Assembly: GCA_964493325.1 (NCBI GenBank)
Contig: CAZBMD010000003.1
Coordinates: 62,001 to 126,000, forward strand
Length of the DNA stretch: 64,000 bases
From: CAZBMD01 sp964493325
Lineage (GTDB): Bacteria; Babelota; Babeliae; Babelales; RVW-14
Direction: 5' to 3'
Shown: in pieces, positions 43,850 through 52,515 of the stretch
Position numbering within the stretch: position 1 is the stretch's first letter
Layout: each line of letters opens with the position of its first letter
The notes under the pieces: model-generated
Databases searched by the model: none
Seen by the model: the letters and a program-made list of their open reading frames with translations, nothing else
What the model was told of the DNA's origin: nothing
Translations under genes and position numbers: made by a program

Positions 43850-44896
43850 TTATTTAATATATGTTTTTTCAACAATCAATGCACCCAAAAGGAGTATTGC
43901 ATAGGGTACAAAAACTATACTTGCAGCAGCTCCCTTACCAACAAAAAAATCAAAAAAAGTATCAGAAAAAAGGATAATAGGATAAGGCAGAAAAAGTCCA
44001 ACTAAGCGATAAATTGCATGCTTTTCAAGAAGAAGAAAAAGAATAAGTGTAAGCAAGGGGTAACACAAAAGCTGTAGATAGAAAATGAATTTTTTAAATA
44101 ATTGAAACAATGCTTTGTTGAATAATGCTTTTGGGATAATTTTTTTTGTACTCATTAAACTTGCTGAAAGATTTATAATAGAGGGAGATTTTTGCTCCAT
44201 TTCTAAAAATGAGAATAATTGAGGCACTTTGAGCTCTTGGTTATCAATCACGTGTAATTGGTTTGCCAAAGCATCATTAAGGTGTGCTTGCTGCATGCAG
44301 AGTGATTGTGATTCTGGAATCAGCGTAAACTCGTTTGCTGTTATTGTTTTTTCTATTGAAAAGTCTTCTGATAAATAAATCACCGTTATGTTAAGACCAC
44401 GCTTTTGTGCAATATCCAAAGATCCAATATGACACATAATGTTATTATTCAGCTGCAGCCATTTATTGGCAATAAAATCCAGTTGAAGATTTTTTAATTT
44501 TTCTGTTTTAAATTGTTCTGCTTTGAATGAAAGCGGTGTTATTAATAGTTCCTTGGTTACCAGCGTAACAGCTGTAAGCGTTAGCCCTGCAATAATAACG
44601 ATACGAATCAGAATTTTATGACTGATTCCCAACATTTGCATGGTATGCCATTCATGCTCGGTGATAAAATCTTTGATCATTAAACACAGGGCAAGCCAGC
44701 TGCCGACAGGCAGTGTTTCAAAAAAAGATGGAAGAAGGCGCAGCCCTAAAAATGTCAGAATGGTGCAAAGCGAAATTCCTGACGTACGCATAAGTTTTTC
44801 AAAAAACTCTATAACGTTGAGCAAAAATCCAAGGACAAACGCTATGGAAACTGTGTACAAGAAAAACCATTTTAAAAAATAGCGCCGAAAAATCAT
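43850..44896 (-). CDS. LptF/LptG-type permease
   Basis: 348 residues of the YjgP/YjgQ family, membrane part of the LPS ABC exporter LptB2FG that pulls LPS from the inner membrane. N-terminal M-I-F-R-R-Y-F-L-K-W-F-F-L, then helices around residues 10-110, a periplasmic beta-rich region (~130-240) and three C-terminal helices. E-W-H-T-M-Q-M-L-G-I-S resembles the coupling helix (E-x-x-A-M-x-A-x-G-x-S). Only one of the two paralogues is in this window, so F or G cannot be decided. Third gene of the glmM operon. Confidence 0.85.
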   Translation of the reverse strand: MIFRRYFLKWFFLYTVSIAFVLGFLLNVIEFFEKLMRTSGISLCTILTFLGLRLLPSFFETLPVGSWLALCLMIKDFITEHEWHTMQMLGISHKILIRIVIIAGLTLTAVTLVTKELLITPLSFKAEQFKTEKLKNLQLDFIANKWLQLNNNIMCHIGSLDIAQKRGLNITVIYLSEDFSIEKTITANEFTLIPESQSLCMQQAHLNDALANQLHVIDNQELKVPQLFSFLEMEQKSPSIINLSASLMSTKKIIPKALFNKALFQLFKKFIFYLQLLCYPLLTLILFLLLEKHAIYRLVGLFLPYPIILFSDTFFDFFVGKGAAASIVFVPYAILLLGALIVEKTYIK

Positions 44897-44926
44897 GCAG
44901 TTTTATGTTCAGCTTGGCTGCTGATC

Positions 44927-45583
44927 CTATTTTAGTGAATCTGGGGTTATAAGGCCGCACGAAACAAGAGCTTTGAGTGCTTCTTCAAATGAAAGATTTG
45001 TGTGGATAATTTCGTCTTCTTCCATGATGAAGAAATAGCCACTTGAAGGGTTTGGCGAGTTTGGCATAAAAACTTTGCAGTATTTTTGTCCTGGGTAGCT
45101 TCTAAAATTATCAGGGATGATTTTAGAGTAGTTATCATCGGCAGGCTCAAGAAGAAAAGCAAGATGGTATTGCCCTTTTTTAGGATAAGGAATGAGGACG
45201 ACTTTTTTGCTGATTGTGCTGCCTTTAGTTGGAACTTTAAAAAAATCTACTAGAGTTTTTGACGAAGAATACACAATGCGAACAAACGGAATACGTGAAA
45301 CCAGCGATTCGCCATAGGCGATGATAGAATGAGCGATAACTACTTTGAGAATTGAGCCAATGAGCAAGATAACAAGCGTGCCAATAATAAATTGAGAGCC
45401 AGGAATATCATGTAAAAACGGAGGAGCAATGTGGTGCAATGGCTCCAGAGCTCTCATAACTAAATTGTACATAAAATGTATGAAAAACAATGTTGCTGCA
45501 ATAGGAAGAACGGTAAATAGTCCGCTCAAGAAAAGAGATTTTAGGACGCTGAGCGCTCTAAAAAAAGGCTGAAATATTTTCAT
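44927..45583 (-). CDS. DUF502-family membrane protein
   Basis: 218 residues with two membrane helices (about 15-35 and 65-90). The sequence R-I-P-F-V-R-I-V-Y-S-S-S-K and C-terminal P-N-S-P-N-P-S-S-G are DUF502 signatures. Function in the family is not established. Lies 22 nt after glmM and 30 nt before the LptF/G gene on the same strand, which suggests an envelope role. Confidence 0.85.
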   Translation of the reverse strand: MKIFQPFFRALSVLKSLFLSGLFTVLPIAATLFFIHFMYNLVMRALEPLHHIAPPFLHDIPGSQFIIGTLVILLIGSILKVVIAHSIIAYGESLVSRIPFVRIVYSSSKTLVDFFKVPTKGSTISKKVVLIPYPKKGQYHLAFLLEPADDNYSKIIPDNFRSYPGQKYCKVFMPNSPNPSSGYFFIMEEDEIIHTNLSFEEALKALVSCGLITPDSLK

Positions 45584-45605
45584 ACTATATGTTCCTATAA
45601 AAAAA

Positions 45606-46946
45606 TTAATTCTGGCTTAATGCCTGCTGTAGCTGACTTGCCAGTTGCTGTGCAACGGTTTCGGCAATTTCTTGAGCGGGAGCTTCGGCCATGACGCGAA
45701 GTATGTTTTCTGTTCCTGAGTAGCGCACCAAGAGTCTGCCGCTGCCGATAGCTTCTTCTTGATTTTTGATAATTGCAACAAAAGGTTGCTCCGAAAGATT
45801 TTTTTTAACGACAACCGGAACATTGATGATGACCTGAGGCATCTTTTCAAATGTTTTAAAATCAAAGTTTTCGTTTAAAATAAGACTTTGTACAACTTTT
45901 AAAGCCGTAAAGATTCCATCGCTTGAAGGGATATAATTTTGTGCGATGATGTGCCCTGAAGTTTCTCCTCCCAGAAGAGCTTGTTCTTCATTCATTTTGG
46001 CAGATACATATTTATCCCCAACGTGTGTTCGAATAAGTTTTTTACCAATTTGCTGCAATCCAAATTCAAGCCCTTGATTGGACATAGTTGTACCAATAAC
46101 AGCTTTTTGGCTAGCATATTCAGGCAATGTGAGCAGAGTGAAAAGAATGTCATCCCCGTCTTTAATAGCTCCATGTTTGCTTACCGCAATCACCCTGTCT
46201 CCATCGCCATCAAATGCAAAGCCAATGTCTGCATTGTATGCGTAGACGGTTTGTTGAAGTTCTGCAGGATACAAAGCTCCACAATGTTCATTAATGTTGT
46301 ATCCATTAGGTGAGCTGCTGATGGTGATGACGCGGGCTCCAAGTGAGTCAAAAATATCTGCTGCAATAAAACTGTTTGCTCCATTTGCGCAATCAAGTGC
46401 AATGGTAAGCCCCTTTAAAAAACCAGCAGGAAACATTGCTTGAAGATTTTTTTTATATTCTCTGGTGGCACTTGCCCACAAAAAATGTTTTCCAATGAGA
46501 GGAAGTGTTACTTGATCACATGCCGCAAACTTTTCATACAGCATAGTGATTTCTATTTCATCTGGTGTTGAAAGTTTTCCAGACCCAGAGCAGAATATTT
46601 TAATGCCATTGTCATGATACGGATTGTGTGATGCTGAGATAACAATTCCAACATTAAAACTTTTATCAAAGTGCATTAATTGGTACAGCGCTGGTGTTGA
46701 GATAATTCCGGCATCAAAAACAGATGAGGGATGAGACAAAAGACCGTTAAGGAGGTCTCGCTTAATACGTTGGAATGAAGCGCGCGTATCGCCCCCGATA
46801 AGTATTTTAGGCGATTCGTTATGATATTTTTGCTGGGCCCATGTGGCGATGGCGCAACCTAGATCAAAAAGAGCTTTTGATGTGAATGGATGCCCATCAG
46901 CGTGACCCCGAATGCCGTCGGTTCCAAAACTCAATTTTGTATTCAC
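45606..46946 (-). CDS. glmM: Phosphoglucosamine mutase
   Basis: 446 residues, full length. Converts glucosamine-6-phosphate to glucosamine-1-phosphate for UDP-GlcNAc (peptidoglycan and LPS). Start region F-G-T-D-G-I-R-G, catalytic Ser106 in S-A-S-H-N-P, metal site D-G-D-G-D-R, sugar-binding G-G-E-T-S-G-H, and phosphate-binding R-Y-S-G-T-E-N. Heads the glmM - DUF502 - LptF/G operon. A palindrome and divergent lysE gene lie upstream. Confidence 0.95.
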   Translation of the reverse strand: MNTKLSFGTDGIRGHADGHPFTSKALFDLGCAIATWAQQKYHNESPKILIGGDTRASFQRIKRDLLNGLLSHPSSVFDAGIISTPALYQLMHFDKSFNVGIVISASHNPYHDNGIKIFCSGSGKLSTPDEIEITMLYEKFAACDQVTLPLIGKHFLWASATREYKKNLQAMFPAGFLKGLTIALDCANGANSFIAADIFDSLGARVITISSSPNGYNINEHCGALYPAELQQTVYAYNADIGFAFDGDGDRVIAVSKHGAIKDGDDILFTLLTLPEYASQKAVIGTTMSNQGLEFGLQQIGKKLIRTHVGDKYVSAKMNEEQALLGGETSGHIIAQNYIPSSDGIFTALKVVQSLILNENFDFKTFEKMPQVIINVPVVVKKNLSEQPFVAIIKNQEEAIGSGRLLVRYSGTENILRVMAEAPAQEIAETVAQQLASQLQQALSQN

Positions 46947-46990
46947 GGAACACCCCTGCCGCTTATGTTTTCATTAATATTAAATAAGAA

Positions 46991-47036
46991 AATAAGATAT
47001 TTTTCTTATTGTACTCCTTGTGTTAAAATAACACAA
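46991..47036. promoter_or_regulatory. Operator-like palindromes in the glmM / LysE divergent gap
   Basis: TTGTGTTA-AAA-TAACACAA at 47018-47036 is a perfect dyad with 8-bp arms, and AATAAGA-TATTTT-TCTTATT at 46991-47010 is a second one. They lie between two divergent start codons. The XRE-type regulator encoded at 47808 is a candidate binder, but nothing shows it. Confidence 0.4.
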
Positions 47037-47063
47037 AAGATTTAACGAGTCATGAGGCTTACA

Positions 47064-47726
47064 ATGAATATTGTGTTTCTCTTAAAAAGTTATCTTCTGG
47101 GTCTTTCAGCCGCTTCTGGCGTTGGGCCAATCTTTGTTCTTACTTCTCATCGAGGAGCTCTTCAAGGTTTTTTGCGAGGATTTTTTACAGCGGTTGGTGC
47201 AGCGGTTGGAGATGGGGCTCTTTTTTTTATGGGGCTTCTTGGTTTGTTGAGTATTCTAGAAGGTTCGCCACGCGCTATTTTTTTTATGCATCTTATTGGA
47301 GGGGTGTTGCTGATTGGTTTTGGCATTTCGACTTTGCGGCGCAGTCCAAAATTTGTTAAAGAAAAAGTTGCCTCACACGATAACCTTTTTCTTACCGCGA
47401 TGAAATCGTTTATTCTGACGATGCTCAATCCGCTGGCTGTCTTTTTTTTCATCTTTGGTAGTGTGCATATTTTGCCTCCAGGGCAGAGTACGCTTCCGCT
47501 TAATCAAATTATTAGTGCAACTATTGCTGTTGGATGTGGATCTTTATCTGCGCTTACTATTGTTGCCTTTCTTGCAAGCCGTTTTGGTAGTGCAATGAGT
47601 TATCAGCGACTATCAAAAATTTCGATGATAACCGGTATTCTTTTTATTGGTTTGGGTTTTTACTTTCTAACCGACTTGGGTGTGATGATGTATCATGCTA
47701 TTGTGCGTCTGATTTGTACGCGGTAG
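47064..47726 (+). CDS. LysE/RhtB-family amino acid exporter
   Basis: About 220 residues from the ATG at 47064 (GAGG 6 nt upstream); an ATG at 47052 is in frame. Six hydrophobic segments and the LysE family pattern G-L-S-A-A-S-G-V-G-P-I-F-V-L near the N-terminus (normally S-P-G-P), followed by G-A-A-V-G-D. F-I-L-T-M-L-N-P-L-A matches the conserved L-N-P-x-x segment. Exported substrate unknown. Ends in a bidirectional terminator. Confidence 0.8.
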   Translation: MNIVFLLKSYLLGLSAASGVGPIFVLTSHRGALQGFLRGFFTAVGAAVGDGALFFMGLLGLLSILEGSPRAIFFMHLIGGVLLIGFGISTLRRSPKFVKEKVASHDNLFLTAMKSFILTMLNPLAVFFFIFGSVHILPPGQSTLPLNQIISATIAVGCGSLSALTIVAFLASRFGSAMSYQRLSKISMITGILFIGLGFYFLTDLGVMMYHAIVRLICTR

Positions 47727-47751
47727 GTTTGTGTGAATTATAGAATGTAAA

Positions 47752-47779
47752 AAAGGGCCAGTAAAAATACTGACCCTTT
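47752..47779. terminator. Bidirectional terminator between LysE-type exporter and XRE regulator
   Basis: AAAGGGCCAGTA (47752-47763) pairs with TACTGACCCTTT (47768-47779), loop AAAA, with one C-A mismatch that becomes G-U on the minus strand. A- and T-runs on both sides. Confidence 0.75.
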
Positions 47780-47807
47780 TTTATAATCTTTTCAATGCAA
47801 AGACTAA

Positions 47808-48479
47808 TTAGCCGAGGCGTTGGTAGCGATGAATCACTTTGCCAATAACTCTGAAATGGTCTTTACCCCGAATGAGTGCAACAGGAGGAGTTTTGTGATT
47901 AACCGATTCAAGGACTATGAAATCTTCCATGTAGGTGATTTGCATGATCGCTTTGATAGGGTTGTCATTACCATACTCAACAGCTGCAATGTCACTTGAC
48001 CGTGTCCATGTTTCAGGCGAAATAATTAAATAATCACCTTTAACAAAGTTAGGCGCCATGCCGTTGTTTTCTACGCAAAGGCAAAACATTGCCTCGTCTG
48101 CGCTGTTAAATACAGGTACAAAAATATCCTTGTATCCCGTAGTAACTTGGGTTAATTGATTGTTATATGGTGATGGATTGGAAGGAATATCTCCCATGAC
48201 AGGGACGATTTTCAACTGCAAATCCACAGCAGCAGTCTCGGGCATTTTGATGCTCGTATCAACATTGTCGGTACGACTTCTGCGTTGAGCAAAAAGATCC
48301 ACTGGGTGAGTGCCAAAAGCATTTGCAAGCTTTTTTAGAGCATCTTCATTCCAGCGACGAGTGCCATTTTTGATATGGGTCAGATAACTTTCTGACATAC
48401 CTGTCTTTTCAGCCAAAACTTTAGTTGTCCATCCTCGCTCTCGTAGCAATTCTTTCACACGAAGCTCAGTTGATGACAT
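47808..48479 (-). CDS. XRE/S24 (CI/LexA-like) transcriptional regulator
   Basis: About 223 residues from the ATG at 48479 (AAGGAG 5 nt upstream; an ATG five codons earlier is in frame). N-terminal helix-turn-helix: T-T-K-V-L-A-E-K-T-G-M-S-E-S-Y-L-T-H-I-K-N-G. C-terminal S24 fold: V-E-N-N-G-M-A-P-N-F-V-K-G-D-Y-L-I-I aligns with the G-D-S-M-x-P motif, but the catalytic Ser is Gly, so self-cleavage is unlikely. A Lys is present in N-P-I-K-A-I. Could be a phage-derived or domesticated repressor; no phage genes are nearby. Target unknown. Confidence 0.8.
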   Translation of the reverse strand: MSSTELRVKELLRERGWTTKVLAEKTGMSESYLTHIKNGTRRWNEDALKKLANAFGTHPVDLFAQRRSRTDNVDTSIKMPETAAVDLQLKIVPVMGDIPSNPSPYNNQLTQVTTGYKDIFVPVFNSADEAMFCLCVENNGMAPNFVKGDYLIISPETWTRSSDIAAVEYGNDNPIKAIMQITYMEDFIVLESVNHKTPPVALIRGKDHFRVIGKVIHRYQRLG

Positions 48480-48640
48480 AATTACTCCTTCCATGGAATG
48501 TTATGTGTACTAATCACCGGTACTTATGTAGCCCTTAATATAGACCATGTCAAATTGAAATGCTACTAAAAATTACAACAAGAATGTAAAAAAAATATTT
48601 TTCATAGAGGCAAATTACTGGTAAAAATATTCAACATGAT

Positions 48641-48669
48641 AACTTCATGCGAAGTTTTCTTTTTTTTGC
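48641..48669 (+). terminator. Hairpin with T-run before rnhB
   Basis: AACTTC-ATGC-GAAGTT (48641-48656) followed by TTCTTTTTTTT. It could be an attenuator or end of a small leader transcript. The stem has only 6 bp. Confidence 0.3.
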
Positions 48670-48675
48670 TATCAT
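48667..48675 (+). promoter_or_regulatory. Candidate extended -10 promoter of rnhB
   Basis: TGC-TATCAT, similar to the TGC-TATACT elements at 6932 and 11420, and 43 nt before the ATG at 48718. No -35 match. Confidence 0.4.
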
Positions 48676-48717
48676 ATGTAGTGTTAAAAAAGATTTTAAA
48701 AACCGCATAAAGTGAAC

Positions 48718-49413
48718 ATGGATATGAAGCAAAAGCAATTAGCTTTCCCTCCAAATTTTTTTGAAACCAAGGCATGGTCTGAACAATCATTTGTATGTGG
48801 TATTGACGAAGTTGGGCGAGGGTGTCTTGCTGGCCCGCTCGTTGTTGCAGCTGTTATTTTGCCTCAAAACTCGTCATCTAATTTGCTTAAAGATTCTAAG
48901 GTTCTTGATGAAAAGAATCGTGAAAAAGCGTATGACTGGATTATAAAAAATTGTTGGTATCAGGTTGTATTTTCCTGCAACTATACAATTGACCAGATGA
49001 ATATTTATCAAGCAACGTTGAGTTTGATGAAAAAATCATACATTTCATTACTCGAAAAATTTGATCACAATATTGAAGATGTGCGTTTTGTTGTTGTTGA
49101 TGCAATGCCGTTGGTTCTTGAAAAACCTTTTGTGCATGACGAGCTTGAGGTGCACCATTTTAATTATGGAGAGTCTGTTTCGCAATCAATTGCTGCAGCA
49201 TCAATTGTTGCAAAGGTAACACGTGACCGATTAATATCAAAAATGCATACATTGTTCCCTACTTTTGCATTTGAAAAACATAAAGGGTATGGGACGCCCG
49301 CACATATTGACACGCTTCTTGAATATGGGCCTTCTTTACTTCATCGTGCTTCTTTTATTTCGAACATCAAACATAAGGTAGAAAATCATGAAAGCCAGCA
49401 AGCCATTTTTTGA
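48718..49413 (+). CDS. rnhB: Ribonuclease HII
   Basis: About 231 residues from the ATG at 48718 (GTG 48712 and ATG 48724 are alternatives; the ribosome site is weak). Removes RNA from RNA-DNA hybrids and misincorporated ribonucleotides. Catalytic acidic residues: Asp30 and Glu31 in G-I-D-E-V-G-R-G, Asp128 in V-V-D-A-M, and Asp170 in A-K-V-T-R-D-R. K-G-Y-G-T-P-A-H near the C-terminus is typical. The next gene overlaps it by 26 nt. Confidence 0.95.
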   Translation: MDMKQKQLAFPPNFFETKAWSEQSFVCGIDEVGRGCLAGPLVVAAVILPQNSSSNLLKDSKVLDEKNREKAYDWIIKNCWYQVVFSCNYTIDQMNIYQATLSLMKKSYISLLEKFDHNIEDVRFVVVDAMPLVLEKPFVHDELEVHHFNYGESVSQSIAAASIVAKVTRDRLISKMHTLFPTFAFEKHKGYGTPAHIDTLLEYGPSLLHRASFISNIKHKVENHESQQAIF

Positions 49414-50041
49414 GAGCAGTGTGACCTGGCAACAGTTACAAACAAACATGCCTCCGTTTGCCGAAGTGATTGAAAGTAAGTTAGATCATTTTATTGCTCA
49501 AAGTTGGAAGTGGGATTATTTTCCAGCGTTTGGATCATTGGTCCAAGTTATCACACAAGACCGTATAGTTTTTGGGTGCATTTCTCATGTTGAAACAGGG
49601 TCAATGGATCCTTTGCGTTATCCTTTTCCCTATCAAAAAACAGAAGAGGAGCTCATGAAAGAGCAGCCTCAAATTTTTGAATTTTTAAAGACTATGTTCA
49701 AAGTACATATTATTGGGTATGTAGAAGTGCATGAGCCACAAAGTATTCGCTATTTGGTTCCGCCACAGCCGTGTAAGATTCATAGCTTTGTTTCGCACGC
49801 TGATCCTTTATTACAAAATATTTTTTTTGAACAGGCCGATTATTTACACATTCTTTTTGCAGGGGCTCATCAGATACAAAACATTGATGAACTTTTACTT
49901 GCTATCTTGAGGCAACTTGGGCAATCTAACCTTCTTTCGCAAAAATTGCTTGATTTATTCTGTGAGACGTTCTCGTTGCTTATTGGTAATGACTATCGCA
50001 GAATGAAGCTTTTCTTGCAGCGCGTTCAGAAAATTATTTAA
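49388..50041 (+). CDS. Uncharacterised protein, possible HAS-barrel domain
   Basis: 217 residues, no signal peptide, so cytoplasmic. The segment from ~45 to ~120 (F-P-A-F-G-S-L-V-Q-V, then I-V-F-G-C-I-S-H-V, then H-I-I-G-Y-V-E-V) reads like the small beta-barrel of HAS-barrel/HerA N-terminal domains; the C-terminal half is helical (E-L-L-L-A-I-L-R-Q-L-G). This is a weak fold-level guess. The gene overlaps rnhB and is presumably translated with it. Confidence 0.6.
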   Translation: MKASKPFFESSVTWQQLQTNMPPFAEVIESKLDHFIAQSWKWDYFPAFGSLVQVITQDRIVFGCISHVETGSMDPLRYPFPYQKTEEELMKEQPQIFEFLKTMFKVHIIGYVEVHEPQSIRYLVPPQPCKIHSFVSHADPLLQNIFFEQADYLHILFAGAHQIQNIDELLLAILRQLGQSNLLSQKLLDLFCETFSLLIGNDYRRMKLFLQRVQKII

Positions 50042-50087
50042 TCTTCTTATTAATATGACATTATTTTATAACCACAAGTGAGGGGTC

Positions 50088-50597
50088 ATGATCATACGTT
50101 CATCAGCTTTATTTTTTGCTGTATTTTTATTATACGCTACACCTTGTTCTACTCTCACCATTGTTAAGATCAAAAACAAGTCAAATGTTGCAGTGATGGT
50201 TTCTTTGGTGGGGGTTGACTCATCAGTGATTGAGATTGCTCCTAACTCATCAATAGATGTGCCTTCAATTACTGTGCCTCGCTCTGATACTTGTTTTACC
50301 TGTATACAACAAGAGCTGGGACAGTACCTGCAGGTTACAACTAAAAAATGCACATTTTTGATTGCTGAGGGTTATCATGCAATTGGTGGAAGACCAAGTC
50401 CTGCTGTGTGGGTGCAGTATTTGACTCCTATTCAGAAAAAAAAGGGCGTTGTTGAGTATCAGCGTAATTCAAAGGTTCTTTTTTATTCCTACGGAACTTT
50501 ATCTGAGAGGAGTCCCGATTCGCTCTTGCCAATAAAAATGATTATTGAGAGTGATGGGATGATTGAACCTTCTTTAGGTAAGAGCTTGAATTCTTAG
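50088..50597 (+). CDS. Small exported protein of unknown function
   Basis: 169 residues. GAGGGG precedes the ATG at 50088. Signal peptide (I-I-R-S-S-A-L-F-F-A-V-F-L-L-Y-A), then a beta-rich domain with three Cys (C-F-T-C and a later C). I-K-N-K-S-N-V-A-V-M-V resembles the first strand of small immunoglobulin-like folds, but I do not recognise the family. Located 46 nt after the rnhB operon, so possibly the same transcript. Confidence 0.6.
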   Translation: MIIRSSALFFAVFLLYATPCSTLTIVKIKNKSNVAVMVSLVGVDSSVIEIAPNSSIDVPSITVPRSDTCFTCIQQELGQYLQVTTKKCTFLIAEGYHAIGGRPSPAVWVQYLTPIQKKKGVVEYQRNSKVLFYSYGTLSERSPDSLLPIKMIIESDGMIEPSLGKSLNS

Positions 50598-50674
50598 ACT
50601 CTTAGACTTTTTTCATTGGCCTACTTATTTTTAATATTCAAATTGAATAATAATCAAAATAAATAAAAATATTA

Positions 50675-50959
50675 TTGATAAAGTTAAATCGCGGGCTATA
50701 TTTCTATTGTATTAACAAAAAAAATGATAGAAATATACTACTTTTAAAGGCCTGCTCAATGGAACGTCTCAACATCAATAATTTATCTGGCAATGCTTCT
50801 TGGCATTGTTTATACGAATCGGGATATGAGCCGATCTATGTCCCAACTCACACAATATCGTTTATTTTTACAGAAGAAGAACAGGAAGAAGAGTACGAGG
50901 AGAATGATGTAACACCATCCTCCTCGATTATTATTTACGAAGCGGTAAGTAAGAAATAA
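50675..50959 (+). CDS. Doubtful small acidic open frame
   Basis: 94 codons, or 66 from the ATG at 50759. The C-terminal part is Glu-rich (E-E-E-Q-E-E-E-Y). It has no good ribosome site, overlaps the 3' end of the MCE gene by 29 nt, and contains that gene's terminator hairpin, all of which argue against it. Otherwise 50598-50930 contains no gene. Confidence 0.25.
   Translation: MIKLNRGLYFYCINKKNDRNILLLKACSMERLNINNLSGNASWHCLYESGYEPIYVPTHTISFIFTEEEQEEEYEENDVTPSSSIIIYEAVSKK
50896..50926 (-). terminator. Hairpin terminator of the type II secretion/MCE operon
   Basis: 11-pair stem 50896-50906 with 50916-50926 (one wobble, G-U on the minus strand), loop of 9 nt, 5 nt past the MCE stop codon. No T-run. 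Confidence 0.55.
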
Positions 50960-52499
50960 AGTACTTGAGATCATCATCGCTAAAGCGGATGCCTCCACCC
51001 AAGAAAGGGTTAGCGCTTTTTTTACTGTAGATATCATCAACACCAAATGTGGTGTACAGATTCTTAAGAAAGAATGCTTTATTTATCCACTTAACGTGTG
51101 GTCGTGTATCGTTAAGTCGGTTAACACCGGCAAAGTCGAATGCTTCTAGTGAAGTGACCCAGTGTACCCAATTGGTTTTGAGTGGTACGTAGTAATCACA
51201 GCCTACACCAAAGGTATTTTCGAACAGGCCTATGCGGAAAACTAAGCGATCAAAGCGTTTACCAAATTGAAGACCAAATAAGATATCATTTTTCTTTTGA
51301 ACAACGCGTTCAACAGTCTCTGCAAATTCAACTTTACGTTCTATTGGAATATCAAGCTGGCTTGGTACCAAGACAGTGCCATTGATGTCTTTTCGTGTGT
51401 ATGTGGTTACATCACGAGAGATGCTGCCTTTTTCATCGCTCACGAGTTGCAGCATGTAAAAGCAGTCCGAATTTGGACGAAGCTTCAATTCAAAATAACC
51501 CTTTGCATTTGGATTCCTGAGCATAGTTTCTGAGTGCATGTCGATATTCAGCATGAGGGCCTGTGTGCGGCCGATATAATCTTTGAGTCCTCTGATAGTA
51601 CGTTTGAGGTCTGAGTAGGTTTCGTCTTCGTTAATTAACTTGCCAATAACACCTTTGCCCGTGTTAATTTTTTCCATAACTTGGCTAGCTTCTTTAAAGG
51701 TGTCGCGGGCTTGAATTGCCGTATCTTCAACTTGCTCAAACGCACTTCCAACTGTTTTAGTTGTTGCACCAATGTCGCCAGTTAGTTTGTTAGCATTATT
51801 TTGAATGTTGAGCGAAACATCGCGCACATTATTGGTAATACTTGGTACGCCTTCTTTGAGATACTCAGCGGTTGCTCTAAAATCACCAATCATCACATTG
51901 ATATTTTCTTCGTTCGCATGCAATGTTCGTTGTAGAATGGTCGAAAAATCAGCGATGCGATCGGACGCTTTTGCAATTGAGTTTAGAGCAAGGCGCATAT
52001 TGTCTTCGCCTTGTCGAGTTGCAAAAACATTTTTAAATGACGAGGCGATATCTTGCACCGTTGTTGCGATGTCTCGGAACTGGTCCAAAAGTTCGCCAAC
52101 ATTGGCAGGTGTTTTGCCCGGCATAGAAAGAGCGCTACCTGGAAGTAGTAAACCGGTTGATGAATCACCTGGATCAATTTCCAAACTTTTTGTTCCTATC
52201 AAACCTTCTTGAATAACTCTTGCGTAGGCATTTTTGGCAAGCTTGTTGTACTTGCTTAGTCGCATGACAATCTCGGCTTTGCCGCTATCAAGAAGTTCGA
52301 TATTTTCAACCCAACCGACATCAACACCAGCAATTTTTACGGGTGATTTGATGGTCAATCCACCTGTATCATCAAAATAGGCCTTGTATGTGTAGTATTG
52401 ATTTTTATCGAGACGAATTGCTCGAATATTAATGCTGAGATAAAGAAATGTGCCTATGGCAATGAGGATAAATAGTCCAACGCGTGTTTCTAATTTCAC
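50931..52499 (-). CDS. MCE-family (MlaD-like) substrate-binding protein
   Basis: 522 residues. One membrane helix (7-25), then an MCE domain (~38-118: Y-F-D-D-T-G-G-L-T-I-K-S-P-V-K-I-A-G-V-D-V-G and G-T-K-S-L-E-I), a long helical region (~145-320) and a beta-rich C-terminus with I-G-L-F-E-N-T-F-G-V-G-C-D-Y, seen in MlaD-like proteins with a barrel-like tail. MCE proteins carry lipids between membranes. It lies 16 nt after gspK on the same strand; the partner permease/ATPase (MlaE/MlaF) genes are not here. Confidence 0.9.
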   Translation of the reverse strand: MKLETRVGLFILIAIGTFLYLSINIRAIRLDKNQYYTYKAYFDDTGGLTIKSPVKIAGVDVGWVENIELLDSGKAEIVMRLSKYNKLAKNAYARVIQEGLIGTKSLEIDPGDSSTGLLLPGSALSMPGKTPANVGELLDQFRDIATTVQDIASSFKNVFATRQGEDNMRLALNSIAKASDRIADFSTILQRTLHANEENINVMIGDFRATAEYLKEGVPSITNNVRDVSLNIQNNANKLTGDIGATTKTVGSAFEQVEDTAIQARDTFKEASQVMEKINTGKGVIGKLINEDETYSDLKRTIRGLKDYIGRTQALMLNIDMHSETMLRNPNAKGYFELKLRPNSDCFYMLQLVSDEKGSISRDVTTYTRKDINGTVLVPSQLDIPIERKVEFAETVERVVQKKNDILFGLQFGKRFDRLVFRIGLFENTFGVGCDYYVPLKTNWVHWVTSLEAFDFAGVNRLNDTRPHVKWINKAFFLKNLYTTFGVDDIYSKKSANPFLGGGIRFSDDDLKYFISYLPLRK

Positions 52500-52515
52500 A
52501 AAATATTACCTTCTT

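Noticed and set aside
50675..50959. Acidic small gene
   Set aside because: Kept only as doubtful: it contains the MCE operon terminator and lacks a ribosome site.
51805..52212. Plus-strand frame inside the MCE gene
   Set aside because: Antisense shadow of a well-supported coding region.
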